From Cyanidiococcus yangmingshanensis (Eukaryota > Rhodophyta > Bangiophyceae > Cyanidiales > Cyanidiaceae): a stretch of 64,000 bases of DNA. The DNA is taken from contig VWRR01000004.1 in NCBI GenBank assembly GCA_013995675.1, positions 434,001 to 498,000 of the forward strand, in the 5' to 3' direction. A model generated the notes under the pieces. It made no database searches and was not told where the DNA came from. It saw nothing but the letters and a program-made list of their open reading frames with translations. The position numbers and the translations under genes were made by a program. Positions 9,648 to 19,582 of the stretch are shown here, one piece after another (position 1 is the stretch's first letter; each line of letters starts with the position of its first letter).

Positions 9648-11855
9648 TCAGAAAGTTGCCGTCCTGGACCCGCGATCCGTTTCAGTTGCTTGAATCTGAA
9701 GCCGCTGCTTCCCCTCGAGACCAAGTTTCTCTCGCAATGTAAGTACGGAGAGCGTTATCACGTAAAGACCTGCGAGTATTTGGGCCTCTTTTCGGAATGC
9801 TTTCCCTATGCTGGCGTCAGTCATCTGCATTCGACTCAAAATTTCATCTCCAGTGCTTGCTCCGCCTAAAGAATTCGGATTCTCTAGTTCAAGCCCCCGA
9901 AGCTCGTTCACAGCGAGACCCTGAAAAGCCCAACGAATAAGACTGATCTCAGGTAGGCCGCGCGCCCATGCTGGTGGTTTCGTTACGAAAAAGCCACCGA
10001 ATACAATGAATATAACCATCAGCGCCGGCCCAATAGCAACAGCTGCTTGGGTTGTCGGAGCGATCGCGCCTACGCAGAGCCCAAAGGCAGCGCTCGCAAA
10101 GGACTCAAGTGTAAGCATTCCAAGATAACGACGAAAACGCCCTTCCCTAGCGCGCAACCCACAGAGGCGATGAGTAAGTACTCCAAATAGTAAGGGAAAT
10201 GTTGCGGCAATAGGTGCTTCGGCCACTAGCTTTGTTGCAACATACAATGGCAGATCATACATGCCTTTTGAGCGCTCTTTCGATGCAATCAAACGCTCTT
10301 CTGTGAATATATACAAGGTCTTCACAAGCGCAGACATCGCCGTGTTAATGGTAGAGACTTGCAACAGCCCGAGTCGATCTTGGCCAGCGGCTTGACTCAG
10401 ACCAAGATTGTGATATATTGAGCCAAAAAGCAATGCGGAGAAAATAGTCGACGCTAAGCGTGCAAAATTCGTTTTCCAGTCTCGGGTAACCTGCCTCCAA
10501 GCGCGCAGTAGCAGAACCCGAACCTGAACTAGGAGTGGAGCAACCGGGCGGGGCTTCACCCGAAGCGCTGCTTCCGATACTGCGCTTGTTCCTTCGAGCT
10601 CATTCAAAGCAATAGAGATGCGTAGTGGAACTGCAGCTGCAAGTTTCAAGATTTTCTCACGGGAGTTTCTCGGATTCTGAGGATCAGGGGAGACCTCATC
10701 CACGATCCATTCCGCCACCGAGGATTGAGATGGTTTCCGCGTCCCAAGCAAGCGTTCGAAATGCGCTGCAGCCGCTTGACATTCCCCGGCATAGACAACT
10801 TCGCCTTCACATAGGATGATTAAATCATCAATAAGATCAAGAATGCTTCCTCGCGGTTGATGAAGAGTGACAATTACAGTCCTATTCTCATCTGCGAGTC
10901 TGCGGAACACTTCCATCACTTTCAGAGCTTGATTTGCGTCCAAGCCTGTGGTCGGTTCATCTGCGAAAATCAGGCTTGGACTGCCAAAAAGTTCGCATCC
11001 GATTGCGAGGCGTTTGCGCTCACCACCGGACAAACCTGGGTTTCGAAGATCACCTACTCTAGTATCCGCACAACGTGAAAGGCCCAGCTCCCGCATCAAC
11101 TCTTCAACATAGTCCTCTCGCTCGATTTTACTACAGCCACGCGGTAGCAGAAGATCTGCATAAAACATAAGCGTCTCCCTCGTGGTGAGCTGAGAGAAGA
11201 AACTCTCCTCCTGTTCAATAAATGCCGTCCGGAAAGGAACACTATCAGAATTCGCGCTATGGACAGCACTTACATACTCCGAACTCGCTCCATCCGTGCC
11301 TACTCGCCGACCTAACCGTATATGCATCCGTCCCTTGACCGTGCAGGCGCCAGCACTTGACAGACGTCCCGCCAAGGTCCGCAACAACGTTGACTTTCCA
11401 CTGCCCGAGGCACCCATTATAGCGAGTATTCGACCGGGCCTCGCAGCTCCTCTCGATTGTGACAAGATCGTGCGCCACGAGTGTCTCGCTGCATCTCTGA
11501 CCTTAACATCTACCTCACTCCACTCGAGAAACACTGGTGGTGGGGCTCTATGTAACTCTTCTGCAGTGATAGCGGCCAAAGCCCTGGAGCGTCTCTTTTT
11601 CGACAGAACCTTTTCCGCAACCAGCGTAGCTAGACATGTTCCAATAAACCAGTGCATTTCCAGGGTTATCTGGAGGGACTCCTTGTTTCTAAGGCGCTCT
11701 GATCGTGTACAAAACCAAATCTGCGATCGCTTGAATGCACAGATCTGACTCGCTCGAGCTCCCGGGCTGCTCGCCTCGAAGTAGCCCTGAAAGAATTCAA
11801 GATCGCCGTTCTCTGTACCGTTGAAATCGAGTATCCTTGCGGTACAAAACATCAT
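9648..11855 (-). CDS. ABCG-family half-size ABC transporter
   Basis: A 735-residue half transporter with the domain order typical of ABCG/White: nucleotide-binding domain first, membrane domain second. The Walker A motif GASGSGKS lies at about residues 148-155, followed by the signature LSGGERKRL, Walker B with FADEPTTGLD and the switch TLHQPRG. Six membrane spans follow from about residue 450, ending in a short tail. The first ATG is at 11855; an alternative ATG at 11657 would start just before a hydrophobic segment (HWFIGTCLATLVAEKVL). Such proteins dimerise and export lipids, sterols or other hydrophobic compounds; the substrate and membrane cannot be told here. There is no close operon-like partner. 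Confidence 0.92.
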   Translation of the reverse strand: MMFCTARILDFNGTENGDLEFFQGYFEASSPGARASQICAFKRSQIWFCTRSERLRNKESLQITLEMHWFIGTCLATLVAEKVLSKKRRSRALAAITAEELHRAPPPVFLEWSEVDVKVRDAARHSWRTILSQSRGAARPGRILAIMGASGSGKSTLLRTLAGRLSSAGACTVKGRMHIRLGRRVGTDGASSEYVSAVHSANSDSVPFRTAFIEQEESFFSQLTTRETLMFYADLLLPRGCSKIEREDYVEELMRELGLSRCADTRVGDLRNPGLSGGERKRLAIGCELFGSPSLIFADEPTTGLDANQALKVMEVFRRLADENRTVIVTLHQPRGSILDLIDDLIILCEGEVVYAGECQAAAAHFERLLGTRKPSQSSVAEWIVDEVSPDPQNPRNSREKILKLAAAVPLRISIALNELEGTSAVSEAALRVKPRPVAPLLVQVRVLLLRAWRQVTRDWKTNFARLASTIFSALLFGSIYHNLGLSQAAGQDRLGLLQVSTINTAMSALVKTLYIFTEERLIASKERSKGMYDLPLYVATKLVAEAPIAATFPLLFGVLTHRLCGLRAREGRFRRYLGMLTLESFASAAFGLCVGAIAPTTQAAVAIGPALMVIFIVFGGFFVTKPPAWARGLPEISLIRWAFQGLAVNELRGLELENPNSLGGASTGDEILSRMQMTDASIGKAFRKEAQILAGLYVITLSVLTLREKLGLEGKQRLQIQATETDRGSRTATF

Positions 11856-12360
11856 TCGCAATCATTGCAATATTACTTTTAGGGCGAGCGACTCCCGGAA
11901 AACTTTGTTTAGCAATAAAAGGCCTTTAGGGCAGTTCCTTTGAGTCGCAATAAGTTCGATTGGTACTGGAGTGCATTTGAATGAGAAAGCGAAGCTATCG
12001 CGATCATTAAGTACGGGTATGCTGTCGACGTCTTGAGCTGAGCATGTTCCTCTCTGACAGATGACATCGGGACTCAACACTCAGACAAATATCACTCGAA
12101 AAAAGCCTCAGGCCAGAATTCATTCCAGATATCTTTCACAATAATCGAGACGGCCTTGCGTATTTATCCGGTGTTTCTACACTCTGAAGACCTCAAATGC
12201 CTCTGGAGCGACATCCTATACGCATAATCACAGAATGCGAATATCTTTTGTATCTAAATACCCACATAATTTAGTTCAGAAAGGAGAAAAATCCAAAACT
12301 TGAAGCTGCCAAAAAGGCAGCCACCCTACAGATGATTCCCGTTTTGTTTCCGAATTAAGC
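11856..12360. other. Unique AT-rich flank left of duplication copy 1
   Basis: About 505 bp with no gene. It includes a small perfect hairpin, gctgcc-aaaaa-ggcagc, at 12305-12321. The last bases before the duplicated unit (ttaag at 12355-12359) match the bases before copy 2 (22422-22426), followed by one mismatch, so they may be a short microhomology at the junction. Confidence 0.5.
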
Positions 12361-12789
12361 CAGTGCCGCCAGCCCCCCTCACTAGAACACAAAGCAGGAC
12401 ATCCATCCTCCAAGTGAGAGCATCCACTGAGGGACGCTGCAGGAGACTCGCGACCCTCCTTCTACAACAGCCACTCGACCGCTGCTCAGCATCGCCCGCA
12501 TCAGAAAAAGTTCAGCGTTATAGACGAGTTACAAAAAGGTCTGCATTCAACGTGGATCCCCCGGCGACACCGCACACCTAAAATCGCTCAGGCACGATGC
12601 ATCCCACCTCCCGTATCGAATAAGGCTCGTCCAAGGCACAGACTAAGCCGTTGACCGAAACGCGTTTCACTCCCGGGCTGCAACCCATGGGCGCCCCAGG
12701 GTCGCAGGAACACTGTCGCCGCCCACCACGTGGACCCAAGCCAGATACAGCCTCGCTGGTGCCGGGCTTGCCTGCTCTCCGAAAGACAC
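12361..12789. other. 5' region of dUTPase, copy 1
   Basis: This is the leftmost 430 bp of the duplicated unit. Overlapping frames on both strands have no family resemblance. It probably contains the dUTPase promoter, so both dUTPase copies should share the same upstream control. Confidence 0.4.
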
Positions 12790-13431
12790 ATGTCCACGAG
12801 AGCCCGCGTATGTCGCACGGGGCACGGCACACGGGACTCGAGGCGGCGATTGGCCTACGCTCGGTACAAGACGCATCAACAGGATAAGAAATGCATCGAT
12901 GGCCGCCTTGCGTCTGGCGGGAAACTAGCGTCTTCGAATGCTTGTCCGGCGCTGGGCTCGAGAACCAAGGCTCTCTCGATGTGTCATACAGAGAGGAACG
13001 TTGAGTGTGAACCATTGCGTGTAAAACGGCTCAGTGAACAGGCACTACTGCCGTGCCGCTCTTCGGAGCACGCCGCGGGCTACGATCTTTTCGCAGCCCA
13101 CAGTGCCGAGGTGCCGCCTGGTGGCAGAGCCCTTATCCGCACCGATCTAGCGATTGCAGTACCTGGTGGCACCTACGGCCGCGTTGCACCGCGAAGCGGT
13201 CTGGCCCTCAAGCAAGGGGTTCATCTAGGAGCCGGCGTCGTGGATCGTGACTATCGCGGCAACGTCGGCGTTGTGCTATTCAACCTGGGTGAAGAGCTTC
13301 TCCGTATTGAGCCAGGCATGCGAATCGCTCAGCTTATCCTGGAGCGTATTGTGACCCCAGCGATCATGGAGGTGCAGGAACTGGACGACACGGGACGCGG
13401 AAGCGACGGCTTCGGAAGCACCGGTGTTTAG
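12790..13431 (+). CDS. DUT: Deoxyuridine triphosphatase (dUTPase), copy 1
   Basis: Trimeric dUTPase, hydrolysing dUTP to dUMP and pyrophosphate, which keeps uracil out of DNA and supplies thymidylate synthesis. All five family motifs occur in order: AAGYDLFAA (1), PRSGLA (2), GVVDRDYRG (3), GMRIAQL (4) and the C-terminal RGSDGFGSTGV (5), whose Phe closes over the base. The catalytic core needs only the ATG at 12979 (150 residues). The ATG at 12790 adds 63 Arg-rich residues that could be an organellar presequence; I annotate this longer form but cannot exclude the short one. The only difference I saw from copy 2 in this region changes Pro to Ser in that extension. Confidence 0.92.
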   Translation: MSTRARVCRTGHGTRDSRRRLAYARYKTHQQDKKCIDGRLASGGKLASSNACPALGSRTKALSMCHTERNVECEPLRVKRLSEQALLPCRSSEHAAGYDLFAAHSAEVPPGGRALIRTDLAIAVPGGTYGRVAPRSGLALKQGVHLGAGVVDRDYRGNVGVVLFNLGEELLRIEPGMRIAQLILERIVTPAIMEVQELDDTGRGSDGFGSTGV

Positions 13432-13841
13432 GCAGCAGGACCGTATTGTGTACTGTTGCTGCCGGTTTCCGAGCCCGGAAACCTCTGGGAATGTGTCTGT
13501 GGCCGCATGCATGCAGAACTCTTCGTAAACACCAAGCCAAAACATCAAAATCATGTCGACGTCAGAGACAGCACGAATGACAAAGCGCTACAAGCGCCGT
13601 CCGCGACGGTGCTACCACGCCATGTTCGGCCCAGAGGCAACTAGGCGGCAGCGTTCTCAATCGAGTCCCTCGTCCCACCGGACCACCGCCGTGATGCCAA
13701 GCATGTGCCGCCCCGTGAAACGACCTGCACAGGGCTGCGCGCAGCCTCGTGAGAAGAAATGGAAATCACGGGTTCGCTGGCAGACCTACTGGCGCATCGG
13801 CGGCGGGTTGCCCTCCCACATAGATACGTACCCGCGCATGG
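13432..13841. other. dUTPase-ThiD convergent gap, copy 1
   Basis: The gap lies between the 3' ends of two convergent genes. A plus-strand ATG frame at 13553 begins with a very basic stretch (RYKRRPRRCYHAMFGP) and runs 228 codons, but more than half of it is antisense to ThiD and it matches nothing I know. I do not call it a gene. Confidence 0.35.
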
Positions 13842-14753
13842 CTAGATGGAAACCTGTGACACCCCGTTCATATCGGGGTACAGGGCCGAGTCTCGGATTC
13901 CAACTTCGAATCGCGCATGTGCGTGGAACAGGGGACCATGTCCGCTGCCCAGCGACAAGGAGCACCGAATGCATCCGTGAACATAGTTTTTGGCTACGCG
14001 GACGGCCTCCAGAGGCGCATAACCCTTTGCGAGGCCCGCCGCTATGGCCGCCGCTGTCGTACAACCCGTCCCATGCGTGTTCTTCGTGTTCAGCCTCGGC
14101 AATGCGAATTCAACGAGTCCTCCGCGCAAACGGTCACAAAAGATGTCTACGCAAAGGTTGTCCGCAGAATCAAAATGCCCGCCTTTTAGCAGGACTGCCC
14201 TCGTTTCTGGCAACTCCTCCAGAAGTTGGGACGCAGTAAGGCGCATCGAATCCATGCTCTCTATTTGAATATGCCCACCAAGAAGCTGCTCAGCCTCGGG
14301 GACATTCGGCGTCAATATTGTGGTTAGCGGAGCTAGGCGAGCTTTCAGGACCGCTTGCGCGTCGTCAGAGAGCAAACGGTCACCGCTTTTCGCTTGCATG
14401 ACCGGATCCACAACCAGAGGTATATGCCGCACTCGGTTGTATTCCTCTATGGTGTCCGCTACTGCGCAGACTGTATCGCAGCTCAGCAGCATTCCCGTCT
14501 TGATCGCATCCGCTCCAATGTCCCACAACACGCTCTTCATTTGCGCACGAACCATCTCAGGAGAGACACCTTCAACCGATTGTACGCCCGTGGTGTTCTG
14601 TGCCGTAACTGCCGTGATCGCGGTCATTCCATAAACTCCAAACGCCTCAAACGTTTTCAAGTCAGCTTGGACGCCAGCACCACCGCCAGAGTCAGAGCCG
14701 GCGACGCTCAGCACACGTCGCAAAGTCCGCTCAGGATCCGCTCTGTGAGCCAT
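13842..14753 (-). CDS. THID: Hydroxymethylpyrimidine (phosphate) kinase, copy 1
   Basis: A ribokinase-fold kinase that phosphorylates HMP and HMP-P to HMP-PP, the pyrimidine half of thiamine. Diagnostic segments are AGSDSGGGAGVQADLKTF at the N-terminus, GMTAITAVTAQNT, DPVMQAKSGD, TPNVPEAE and the anion-hole/catalytic NTHGTGCT near residue 230, followed by AAAIAAGLAKG. At about 303 residues it is a stand-alone ThiD, lacking the thiamine-phosphate synthase half fused to it in land-plant TH1. The first ATG is at 14753. There is little presequence, so the compartment is unclear. A TATATAA box lies 18-25 bases upstream on the coding strand, too close to the ATG for an ordinary leader. It is identical to copy 2. 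Its product feeds the cofactor of the transketolase in the same segment. Confidence 0.94.
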   Translation of the reverse strand: MAHRADPERTLRRVLSVAGSDSGGGAGVQADLKTFEAFGVYGMTAITAVTAQNTTGVQSVEGVSPEMVRAQMKSVLWDIGADAIKTGMLLSCDTVCAVADTIEEYNRVRHIPLVVDPVMQAKSGDRLLSDDAQAVLKARLAPLTTILTPNVPEAEQLLGGHIQIESMDSMRLTASQLLEELPETRAVLLKGGHFDSADNLCVDIFCDRLRGGLVEFALPRLNTKNTHGTGCTTAAAIAAGLAKGYAPLEAVRVAKNYVHGCIRCSLSLGSGHGPLFHAHARFEVGIRDSALYPDMNGVSQVSI

Positions 14754-14967
14754 ATCCAAGTTCGACTGCAGAGCTTATATAAAACTCGCCCTCGGTTCTC
14801 ACGCCAGCAGTCACGTCTACAACTAAGAGAACCACATCTCCGCACCAGGAGCAGCAAACAGAGGCGTACGCCAAGACCAGCAACCTTGTCAAATGCGATC
14901 TTCGCCACGGTGCTATTTGCGCAAGCCAGTCGCGCTTGAGCAGCACCCACTAACAAGTCGCACGTCT

Positions 14968-14993
14968 CTAAGGAGACCTCGGCGTCTCCTTAG
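14968..14993. repeat. Perfect 10-bp inverted repeat with 6-nt loop
   Basis: The arms ctaaggagac and gtctccttag flank the loop ctcggc. It lies about 215 bp upstream of ThiD and about 900 bp upstream of GPI and is unchanged in copy 2 (25035-25060). It could form a stable RNA or DNA hairpin or be a palindromic binding site. Confidence 0.85.
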
Positions 14994-15087
14994 GGTCGTC
15001 TCGTTGTACAAAACTGGATAAACGCGTCCTCAACAAACAACGTCCTCCCTGCAGGCCTCACTTGCCCCAATAGAGGCACCAAGCGCA

Positions 15088-15243
15088 CTATCCCAAGAAC
15101 CAAGCGCTCGCAACGATAATAGCAAGGCCAGAACAATACAGAAACGCCTCGCTACGGGCCGCAGAGAAACCCAGCCACTTGAGCGCCCCCCCAACGAAAC
15201 TCGAAAGCGTTTCAACGCGTTCTGATCTCTTCCAGACAGGCAA
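15088..15243 (-). CDS. Possible C-terminal exon of a small tail-anchored protein, copy 1
   Basis: An open stretch without ATG, bounded upstream by a stop, encoding about 51 residues that end in an amphipathic-then-hydrophobic segment (FVGGALKWLGFSAARSEAF then LYCSGLAIIVASAWFLG). This reads like the membrane tail of a small organelle or ER protein. If real it needs an upstream exon; the upstream stop (tag) could be part of an intron 3' end. I do not recognise the family. Copy 2 equivalent: 25155-25310. Confidence 0.22.
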   Translation of the reverse strand: MPVWKRSERVETLSSFVGGALKWLGFSAARSEAFLYCSGLAIIVASAWFLG

Positions 15244-15888
15244 CTACGCAAAACTCCCTAGAAAAGACTCTCGAGTTCCGTGCGCCAGTCTTTGTTGCCG
15301 CACGACCTGGGGCTGGTACAATCAAGCTCTGGGAGCAGCGCTCGGATCGGTCGCCGAGAGGGGGCCTGCGGCAGCGCGCAACTCTTGGCGACACAGCTGG
15401 GCATGGCGAGCGCGCCGCCTCTGGCTCGCCGGAGTCGCCCGACTGCAGGCCAGATTCGAGCATGCTGGCCCCGTGGCGGCATGAGAGACTCCTCTGTACT
15501 CATCGGCACTGATGCAATCGCTCCATCGATGGCAATTAGACAACGCCACCGACGGGAGTGCACGAGCACGAGTACCGCCACGATAGTGCGCCAGAATATA
15601 TTCACCAGGGACTGGCGCCGCTGCACTCGCTCGTCGAGGACTTCCGGTGGCGCTCGCCGATGCAGAGCACCCAGGGGAGCGTGCGCTGCGTCGTGAACGC
15701 CGTCACCGGCACCCCCGTGGAGAGTGGCGACGCGGCCACCCTCTGTACGCTGCGATCCGTTGCGCTCGCCGGGGGTGCGATCCATCACACCTGGCTGGAT
15801 CGTACAGGCTACGGGCTTGGCTCCTCTTGGGGTACGCTCAGATACTGACTTTTGGCCATTTTCTCTTTGCGCAACGAGCTTTCCAACT

Positions 15889-17853
15889 ATGTGCGCGTTC
15901 TTGGTCTCTGGCGGCAACTGGCGGCTGCCCACTGCCGACTCTGTCCCTAAGCAGGTTGAGTACTGCTTGCGAGGAAGCCGTCGTTGGGTCCCTCGCGTCT
16001 GCTACAAACGCTCGAGTCTGCGATCGTCGGCGAGCGATCTGCGTCAGGAGCGCGTGTCTGGGACCCACTGTGGCTCTGAGTCGGCGCCAGCGTTGCCTGT
16101 CTCTGTAGACTATCGTTTAGTCTCGGAGACTGCAGAGTGGAAAGGCCTCGAGGCTCACTCGGAAGAGATCAAGCGCCTGCACCTTCGAGAGCTCATGCGA
16201 GATGCTGAACGCGTACGCTCCCTGAGGGCGGAGTTTGACGGAATCTACCTCGATTACTCGAGGCAACGTGTCAACAGGCAAACGATGCAGCTTCTCTTTG
16301 ATCTGGCTCGTCGAACCCGTCTCACTGACAAGATTAGAGCGATGCAGTCTGGAGCACATATTAACGCGACGGAAGGTCGCGCAGTCCTGCATACCGCTCT
16401 GCGTGCCGATCGGAGGGCCACTCTCGTGGTGGACGGTGTTGACGTCATCCGTGAGGTTTGGGAGGTTCTGGATCACGTGCGCGACTTTAGCGAACGTGTA
16501 CGAAACGGTATTCATCGAGGCGTGACTGGCAAGCCGTTGCGGAATGTTATTGCTGTGGGCATCGGTGGCTCGTATCTGGGACCAGATTTTGTGCATGAGG
16601 CTTTCCGCACTGATCCAGATGCTTTTGAGGCAGCGAAAGGTCGCCATCTCCATTTTCTGAGCAATGTGGACCCAGTGGACATCAAGCGTTGCACGCAAGA
16701 TCTTTCTGCAGATGAAACGCTGATCATTGTTGTGAGCAAGTCGTTTACGACCGCCGAGACGCTTTTAAATGCCCGCGCGATGCGAGAGTGGCTCTGGTCC
16801 CAGCTGGGGCGCTCCGAAGACGTAGTCCGACACCACATGGTTGCATGCAGCAGCAATGTGAAGATGGTGGAGAAGTTTGGCATCGACCCGCGAAACACTT
16901 TTGAGTTTTGGGACTGGGTTGGAGGGCGGTATTCCGTATGCTCTGCGGTCGGAGCGCTACCCTTATCTATACAGTACGGCTTCGCAAGCTTTGCACGTTT
17001 CTTGGAAGGCGCGCGTTCCGTCGATTCGAACTTTTACGATGTTTCTCGTCCTCTGGAAGGCAATTTGCCGGTGATCATGGGTCTCCTGGGCGTATGGAAT
17101 TTGTCTTTTCTTGGATACAAGAGCCGAGCGCTCCATCCATACGCAGAGGCGCTACTGAAATTCCCCGCCCATATCCAACAGGTCGACATGGAGAGCAACG
17201 GCAAACATGTGACGCTGCGCGGCGACGACGTCGATTACGCGGTTGGAGAAATAGACTTTGGCGAACCTGGTACGAATGGGCAGCACTCGTTTTTCCAACT
17301 TCTGCACATGGGCCAGCCGGTGCCCTGCGATTTCATCGGCTTTATCGAGTCGCAGTATCCTCTCTGTATCGAAGGCGAGCCGGTGAGTAACGCAGATGAA
17401 CTTATGGCGAACTTTTTCGCCCAGCCAGATGCTCTGGCGTATGGCAAAACCGCGGAGGAGTGTCGTGTCGAAGGGCGCCCAGAATGGCTGATACCGCACC
17501 TGGTGACTACTGGCAATCGGCCCAGTCTGTCGCTTCTGCTCCCGCGTCTTGACCCGTATACAACAGGCCAGTTATTGGCTCTTTATGAGCACCGCACGGC
17601 GGTGCAAGGTTTTGTCTGGGACATTAACTCCTTCGATCAGTGGGGCGTCGAATTGGGGAAAGTTCTGGCAAAGCGCGTGCGTAAGCAACTGAATGAGAGC
17701 AGATATTACGGCCACCGTATTTCAGAGGAGTTCAACGTATCCACCAGAGATCTGATGGAGCGATATCTTCGGGGCCAGGTCGGTTGTGCCTTCAATCAAC
17801 CTTTCGACTATCAGCGCGATACGGGCACGGGTCGGTCGACCTTGCAACCGTAA
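15889..17853 (+). CDS. GPI: Glucose-6-phosphate isomerase, copy 1
   Basis: Interconverts glucose-6-phosphate and fructose-6-phosphate in glycolysis, gluconeogenesis and starch synthesis. The 654-residue protein from the ATG at 15889 is about 100 longer than cytosolic enzymes; the extra N-terminus is Ser/Arg-rich and acidic-poor, consistent with a plastid transit peptide. Family landmarks are [24 protein letters not shown] (phosphate-binding), [25 protein letters not shown] (catalytic Glu), [10 protein letters not shown] (catalytic His) and the C-terminal signature [15 protein letters not shown] with the active-site Lys. It is predicted identical to copy 2 over its whole length. The frame is open upstream to a GTG at 15724, but no ATG precedes 15889. 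Confidence 0.95.
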   Translation: MCAFLVSGGNWRLPTADSVPKQVEYCLRGSRRWVPRVCYKRSSLRSSASDLRQERVSGTHCGSESAPALPVSVDYRLVSETAEWKGLEAHSEEIKRLHLRELMRDAERVRSLRAEFDGIYLDYSRQRVNRQTMQLLFDLARRTRLTDKIRAMQSGAHINATEGRAVLHTALRADRRATLVVDGVDVIREVWEVLDHVRDFSERVRNGIHRGVTGKPLRNVIAVGIGGSYLGPDFVHEAFRTDPDAFEAAKGRHLHFLSNVDPVDIKRCTQDLSADETLIIVVSKSFTTAETLLNARAMREWLWSQLGRSEDVVRHHMVACSSNVKMVEKFGIDPRNTFEFWDWVGGRYSVCSAVGALPLSIQYGFASFARFLEGARSVDSNFYDVSRPLEGNLPVIMGLLGVWNLSFLGYKSRALHPYAEALLKFPAHIQQVDMESNGKHVTLRGDDVDYAVGEIDFGEPGTNGQHSFFQLLHMGQPVPCDFIGFIESQYPLCIEGEPVSNADELMANFFAQPDALAYGKTAEECRVEGRPEWLIPHLVTTGNRPSLSLLLPRLDPYTTGQLLALYEHRTAVQGFVWDINSFDQWGVELGKVLAKRVRKQLNESRYYGHRISEEFNVSTRDLMERYLRGQVGCAFNQPFDYQRDTGTGRSTLQP

Positions 17854-18746
17854 ACTCGGTCTCCAGACGGACTGCATGATCGCGATTGCGGAGCGGCGAG
17901 GGCTCCACGGACTCCCCTGGTTGGCGCAAAATCAAAAGAGTCTTTATCCAAGCCTTTACTTGTGCGAAAACTATCCACGGCTTTTACCCAGGCTCTTGAA
18001 AGCATCCGACCGATTGACTGCTTCCTTGAGATTTCAGGCGAAGCGCATGTATCGCGCAACCCGAGCGCGGCTGCAGAATGAACAGCTCTCAAGCTTCGTC
18101 GCAAATTGGCTGGCACCTCGATCGAGATCATTGCAGCGCTCCTTCCAGTTTCCGGTGCACTGGGGGCTCCTTGGATGCAAGACCTGCAACACTGGCCTTT
18201 TTGAACCATGCGCATGTTCAGTTCGACCAAGCAAGCAGGATATATATCGAGAAACCCACGCGCACGCTGTGCTGGAGCTGGTTCGCGGTGGAACATTCGA
18301 TCAAGCCCCGGGCTATACTGCCTCGGCAGAGGTAGCTCTGCTCTGGTGCGCCAAGGCCTCACAATCATCGTGGGGATTTCCACGCGGTTCGTCCAGGCAT
18401 CCTCGGGTCTGATGGCGTTCTCGGGTACAAGCTGCGCCATCTGTATGCGAGTACGTTGGGAGGCATGCGCCCCCGCGCAGTCGCAGACGCTTATCAGCAT
18501 CTCTGGAAAGACAAAAACGGCCATGTCTTCGGTATGTGCAAACTCCATGCTTGACGTCATCAGGTGCATTCTTGAGTGCGCAAAGTAGATTTCTGTGCAG
18601 TACCTTGTCCAAAACCTGTTACCGGCATCTGGGACATGTTTACATGCGTCGTAGTGGCGCCTTGGGTGATCGCCTTACTAGGTGCACCGCGGGCCCGACT
18701 GCAGATATGATGACTTGCACCAACAGACAGCGCGTCGCGCGTCCTG
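17854..18746. other. GPI-RMI1 convergent gap, copy 1
   Basis: About 890 bp in which both strands show frames of 100-250 codons that overlap antisense to one another (minus 17811-18569, plus 18208-18588). None contains a motif I know. The longest minus frame also runs antisense into the end of GPI. It may hold one unrecognised gene, but I cannot choose a strand. Confidence 0.35.
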
Positions 18747-19280
18747 TTAACCTGATGTGCTTGGCTGCACCTGAGCGGAAGTGGTACAAGGCCGCACCAC
18801 TAGAACATATTCTGGACGCAGCAGCAATAGCCCGTGCAGCATAAGCCATTTGAGGAGGCATACTTTCGTGAGCGGTGGCAGGTTCGTTTCCAAACCCGGC
18901 ACCGGAGCGTCCTCAATTGCAGGCAAACTGATTTCGCCATCCGTGAGCAACAGTTTTAGCGTGCGTTCAGACCCACTCGGACGTGTCACCTGCCCACAGG
19001 CGGTGCTAATGTCGATAACAACAACTATTTGGAGAAAAACGGGCCTCTCCAGTGCTAGCGCGACACTGACAGGACTGGAAAGAATCGTTGCCTGGGACTC
19101 TGGTCTGATGCTTCCGTGCTCGACAACGCTGCGGTCCCGAAAGTCGGCCCGATCCAGCACAGCGGCCTCGATCTTTTCGGGGCTCGTCGAGTGTTCGACC
19201 TCCTTAGCCAGCCAAGACACACTCAGCAGGGGCAGGCCACGTGCATAGAGCGCCTGCTGGATTTCCTCGGTTGTTCTCAT
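18747..19280 (-). CDS. RMI1: RMI1-like OB-fold protein, copy 1
   Basis: A 177-residue protein resembling the N-terminal part of RMI1 (DUF1767 helical region plus OB fold). RMI1 binds topoisomerase III and RecQ/BLM helicase to dissolve double Holliday junctions. Visible support: a short helical start with WLAKEVEH, then LKLLLTDGEISLPAIED, PVPGLETNLPPLTKVCL and GLLLLRPEYVLVVRP, which follow the family pattern of T-D-G, A-I-E, P-G/P-x-T-K-V and G-x-x-x-L-x-P-x-x-V. It is as short as yeast Rmi1 (241 aa) or shorter, and lacks the C-terminal RPA-interacting half of animal proteins. The start is an ATG. It is identical to copy 2. Confidence 0.65.
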   Translation of the reverse strand: MRTTEEIQQALYARGLPLLSVSWLAKEVEHSTSPEKIEAAVLDRADFRDRSVVEHGSIRPESQATILSSPVSVALALERPVFLQIVVVIDISTACGQVTRPSGSERTLKLLLTDGEISLPAIEDAPVPGLETNLPPLTKVCLLKWLMLHGLLLLRPEYVLVVRPCTTSAQVQPSTSG

Positions 19281-19582
19281 GGCGTAGCCGCAGTGCCCTC
19301 CGGGAACGCGAATTCACACAAGACCCAGAACTTCCCGGGAGGAAGTCTAGATATTTGAAAGGCACGCGCCTGGACTCTGCCAAAACAACACCGGAGACCC
19401 GCCAGGCCTCTCCAGAAAACCGGAAGCACGCGTCGATCAGACAACCGAGACGAGTTCCGCCGAGTTTACCCCATGTCAGAGTGCCATCTTCAAACGCTTT
19501 CCTATCTTGCAAAACTGCACCGCTTCAGCCTGAGATATGCACTTTTGAGCCGAGCGCAGCCCATCCGATCTGCGCGTCGCGT
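19281..19582. other. Gap between RMI1-like and transketolase genes, copy 1
   Basis: A 302-bp gap between two minus-strand genes. A minus frame is open through it but has no ATG. It probably holds the transketolase 3' end signals and the RMI1 promoter. Confidence 0.4.

Larger units (their letters stand above)
14754..15888. other. ThiD-GPI divergent gap with possible small coding pieces, copy 1
   Basis: About 1.1 kb of GC-rich sequence between divergent ThiD and GPI. Both strands are open over long distances (for example minus 15258-15932 and plus 15280-15848), as expected in GC-rich DNA, and the frames contradict each other. Two items stand out: a perfect 10-bp hairpin at 14968-14993 and a minus-strand piece encoding a hydrophobic tail at 15088-15243. 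The frame in front of the GPI ATG is also open but lacks an upstream ATG. Confidence 0.4.

Noticed and set aside
12578-13015. A 145-codon minus-strand frame antisense to the dUTPase N-terminus
   Set aside because: No family resemblance, overlaps a gene with all five dUTPase motifs, and is expected in GC-rich DNA. Its second copy exists only because the whole block is duplicated.
13553-14239. A 228-codon plus-strand frame with a basic N-terminus
   Set aside because: Its last 400 bases are antisense to ThiD, and nothing in it resembles a known protein. A short spliced gene starting there is possible but unsupported.
15258-15932. A 224-codon minus-strand frame in the ThiD-GPI gap
   Set aside because: It opposes the GPI N-terminus and several plus-strand frames, is rich in Arg/Pro/Ala as random GC-rich frames are, and has no recognisable domain.
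17811-18569. A 252-codon minus-strand frame overlapping the end of GPI
   Set aside because: It runs antisense into a certain gene, has a composition without motifs, and plus-strand frames of similar length overlap it. Left unassigned.
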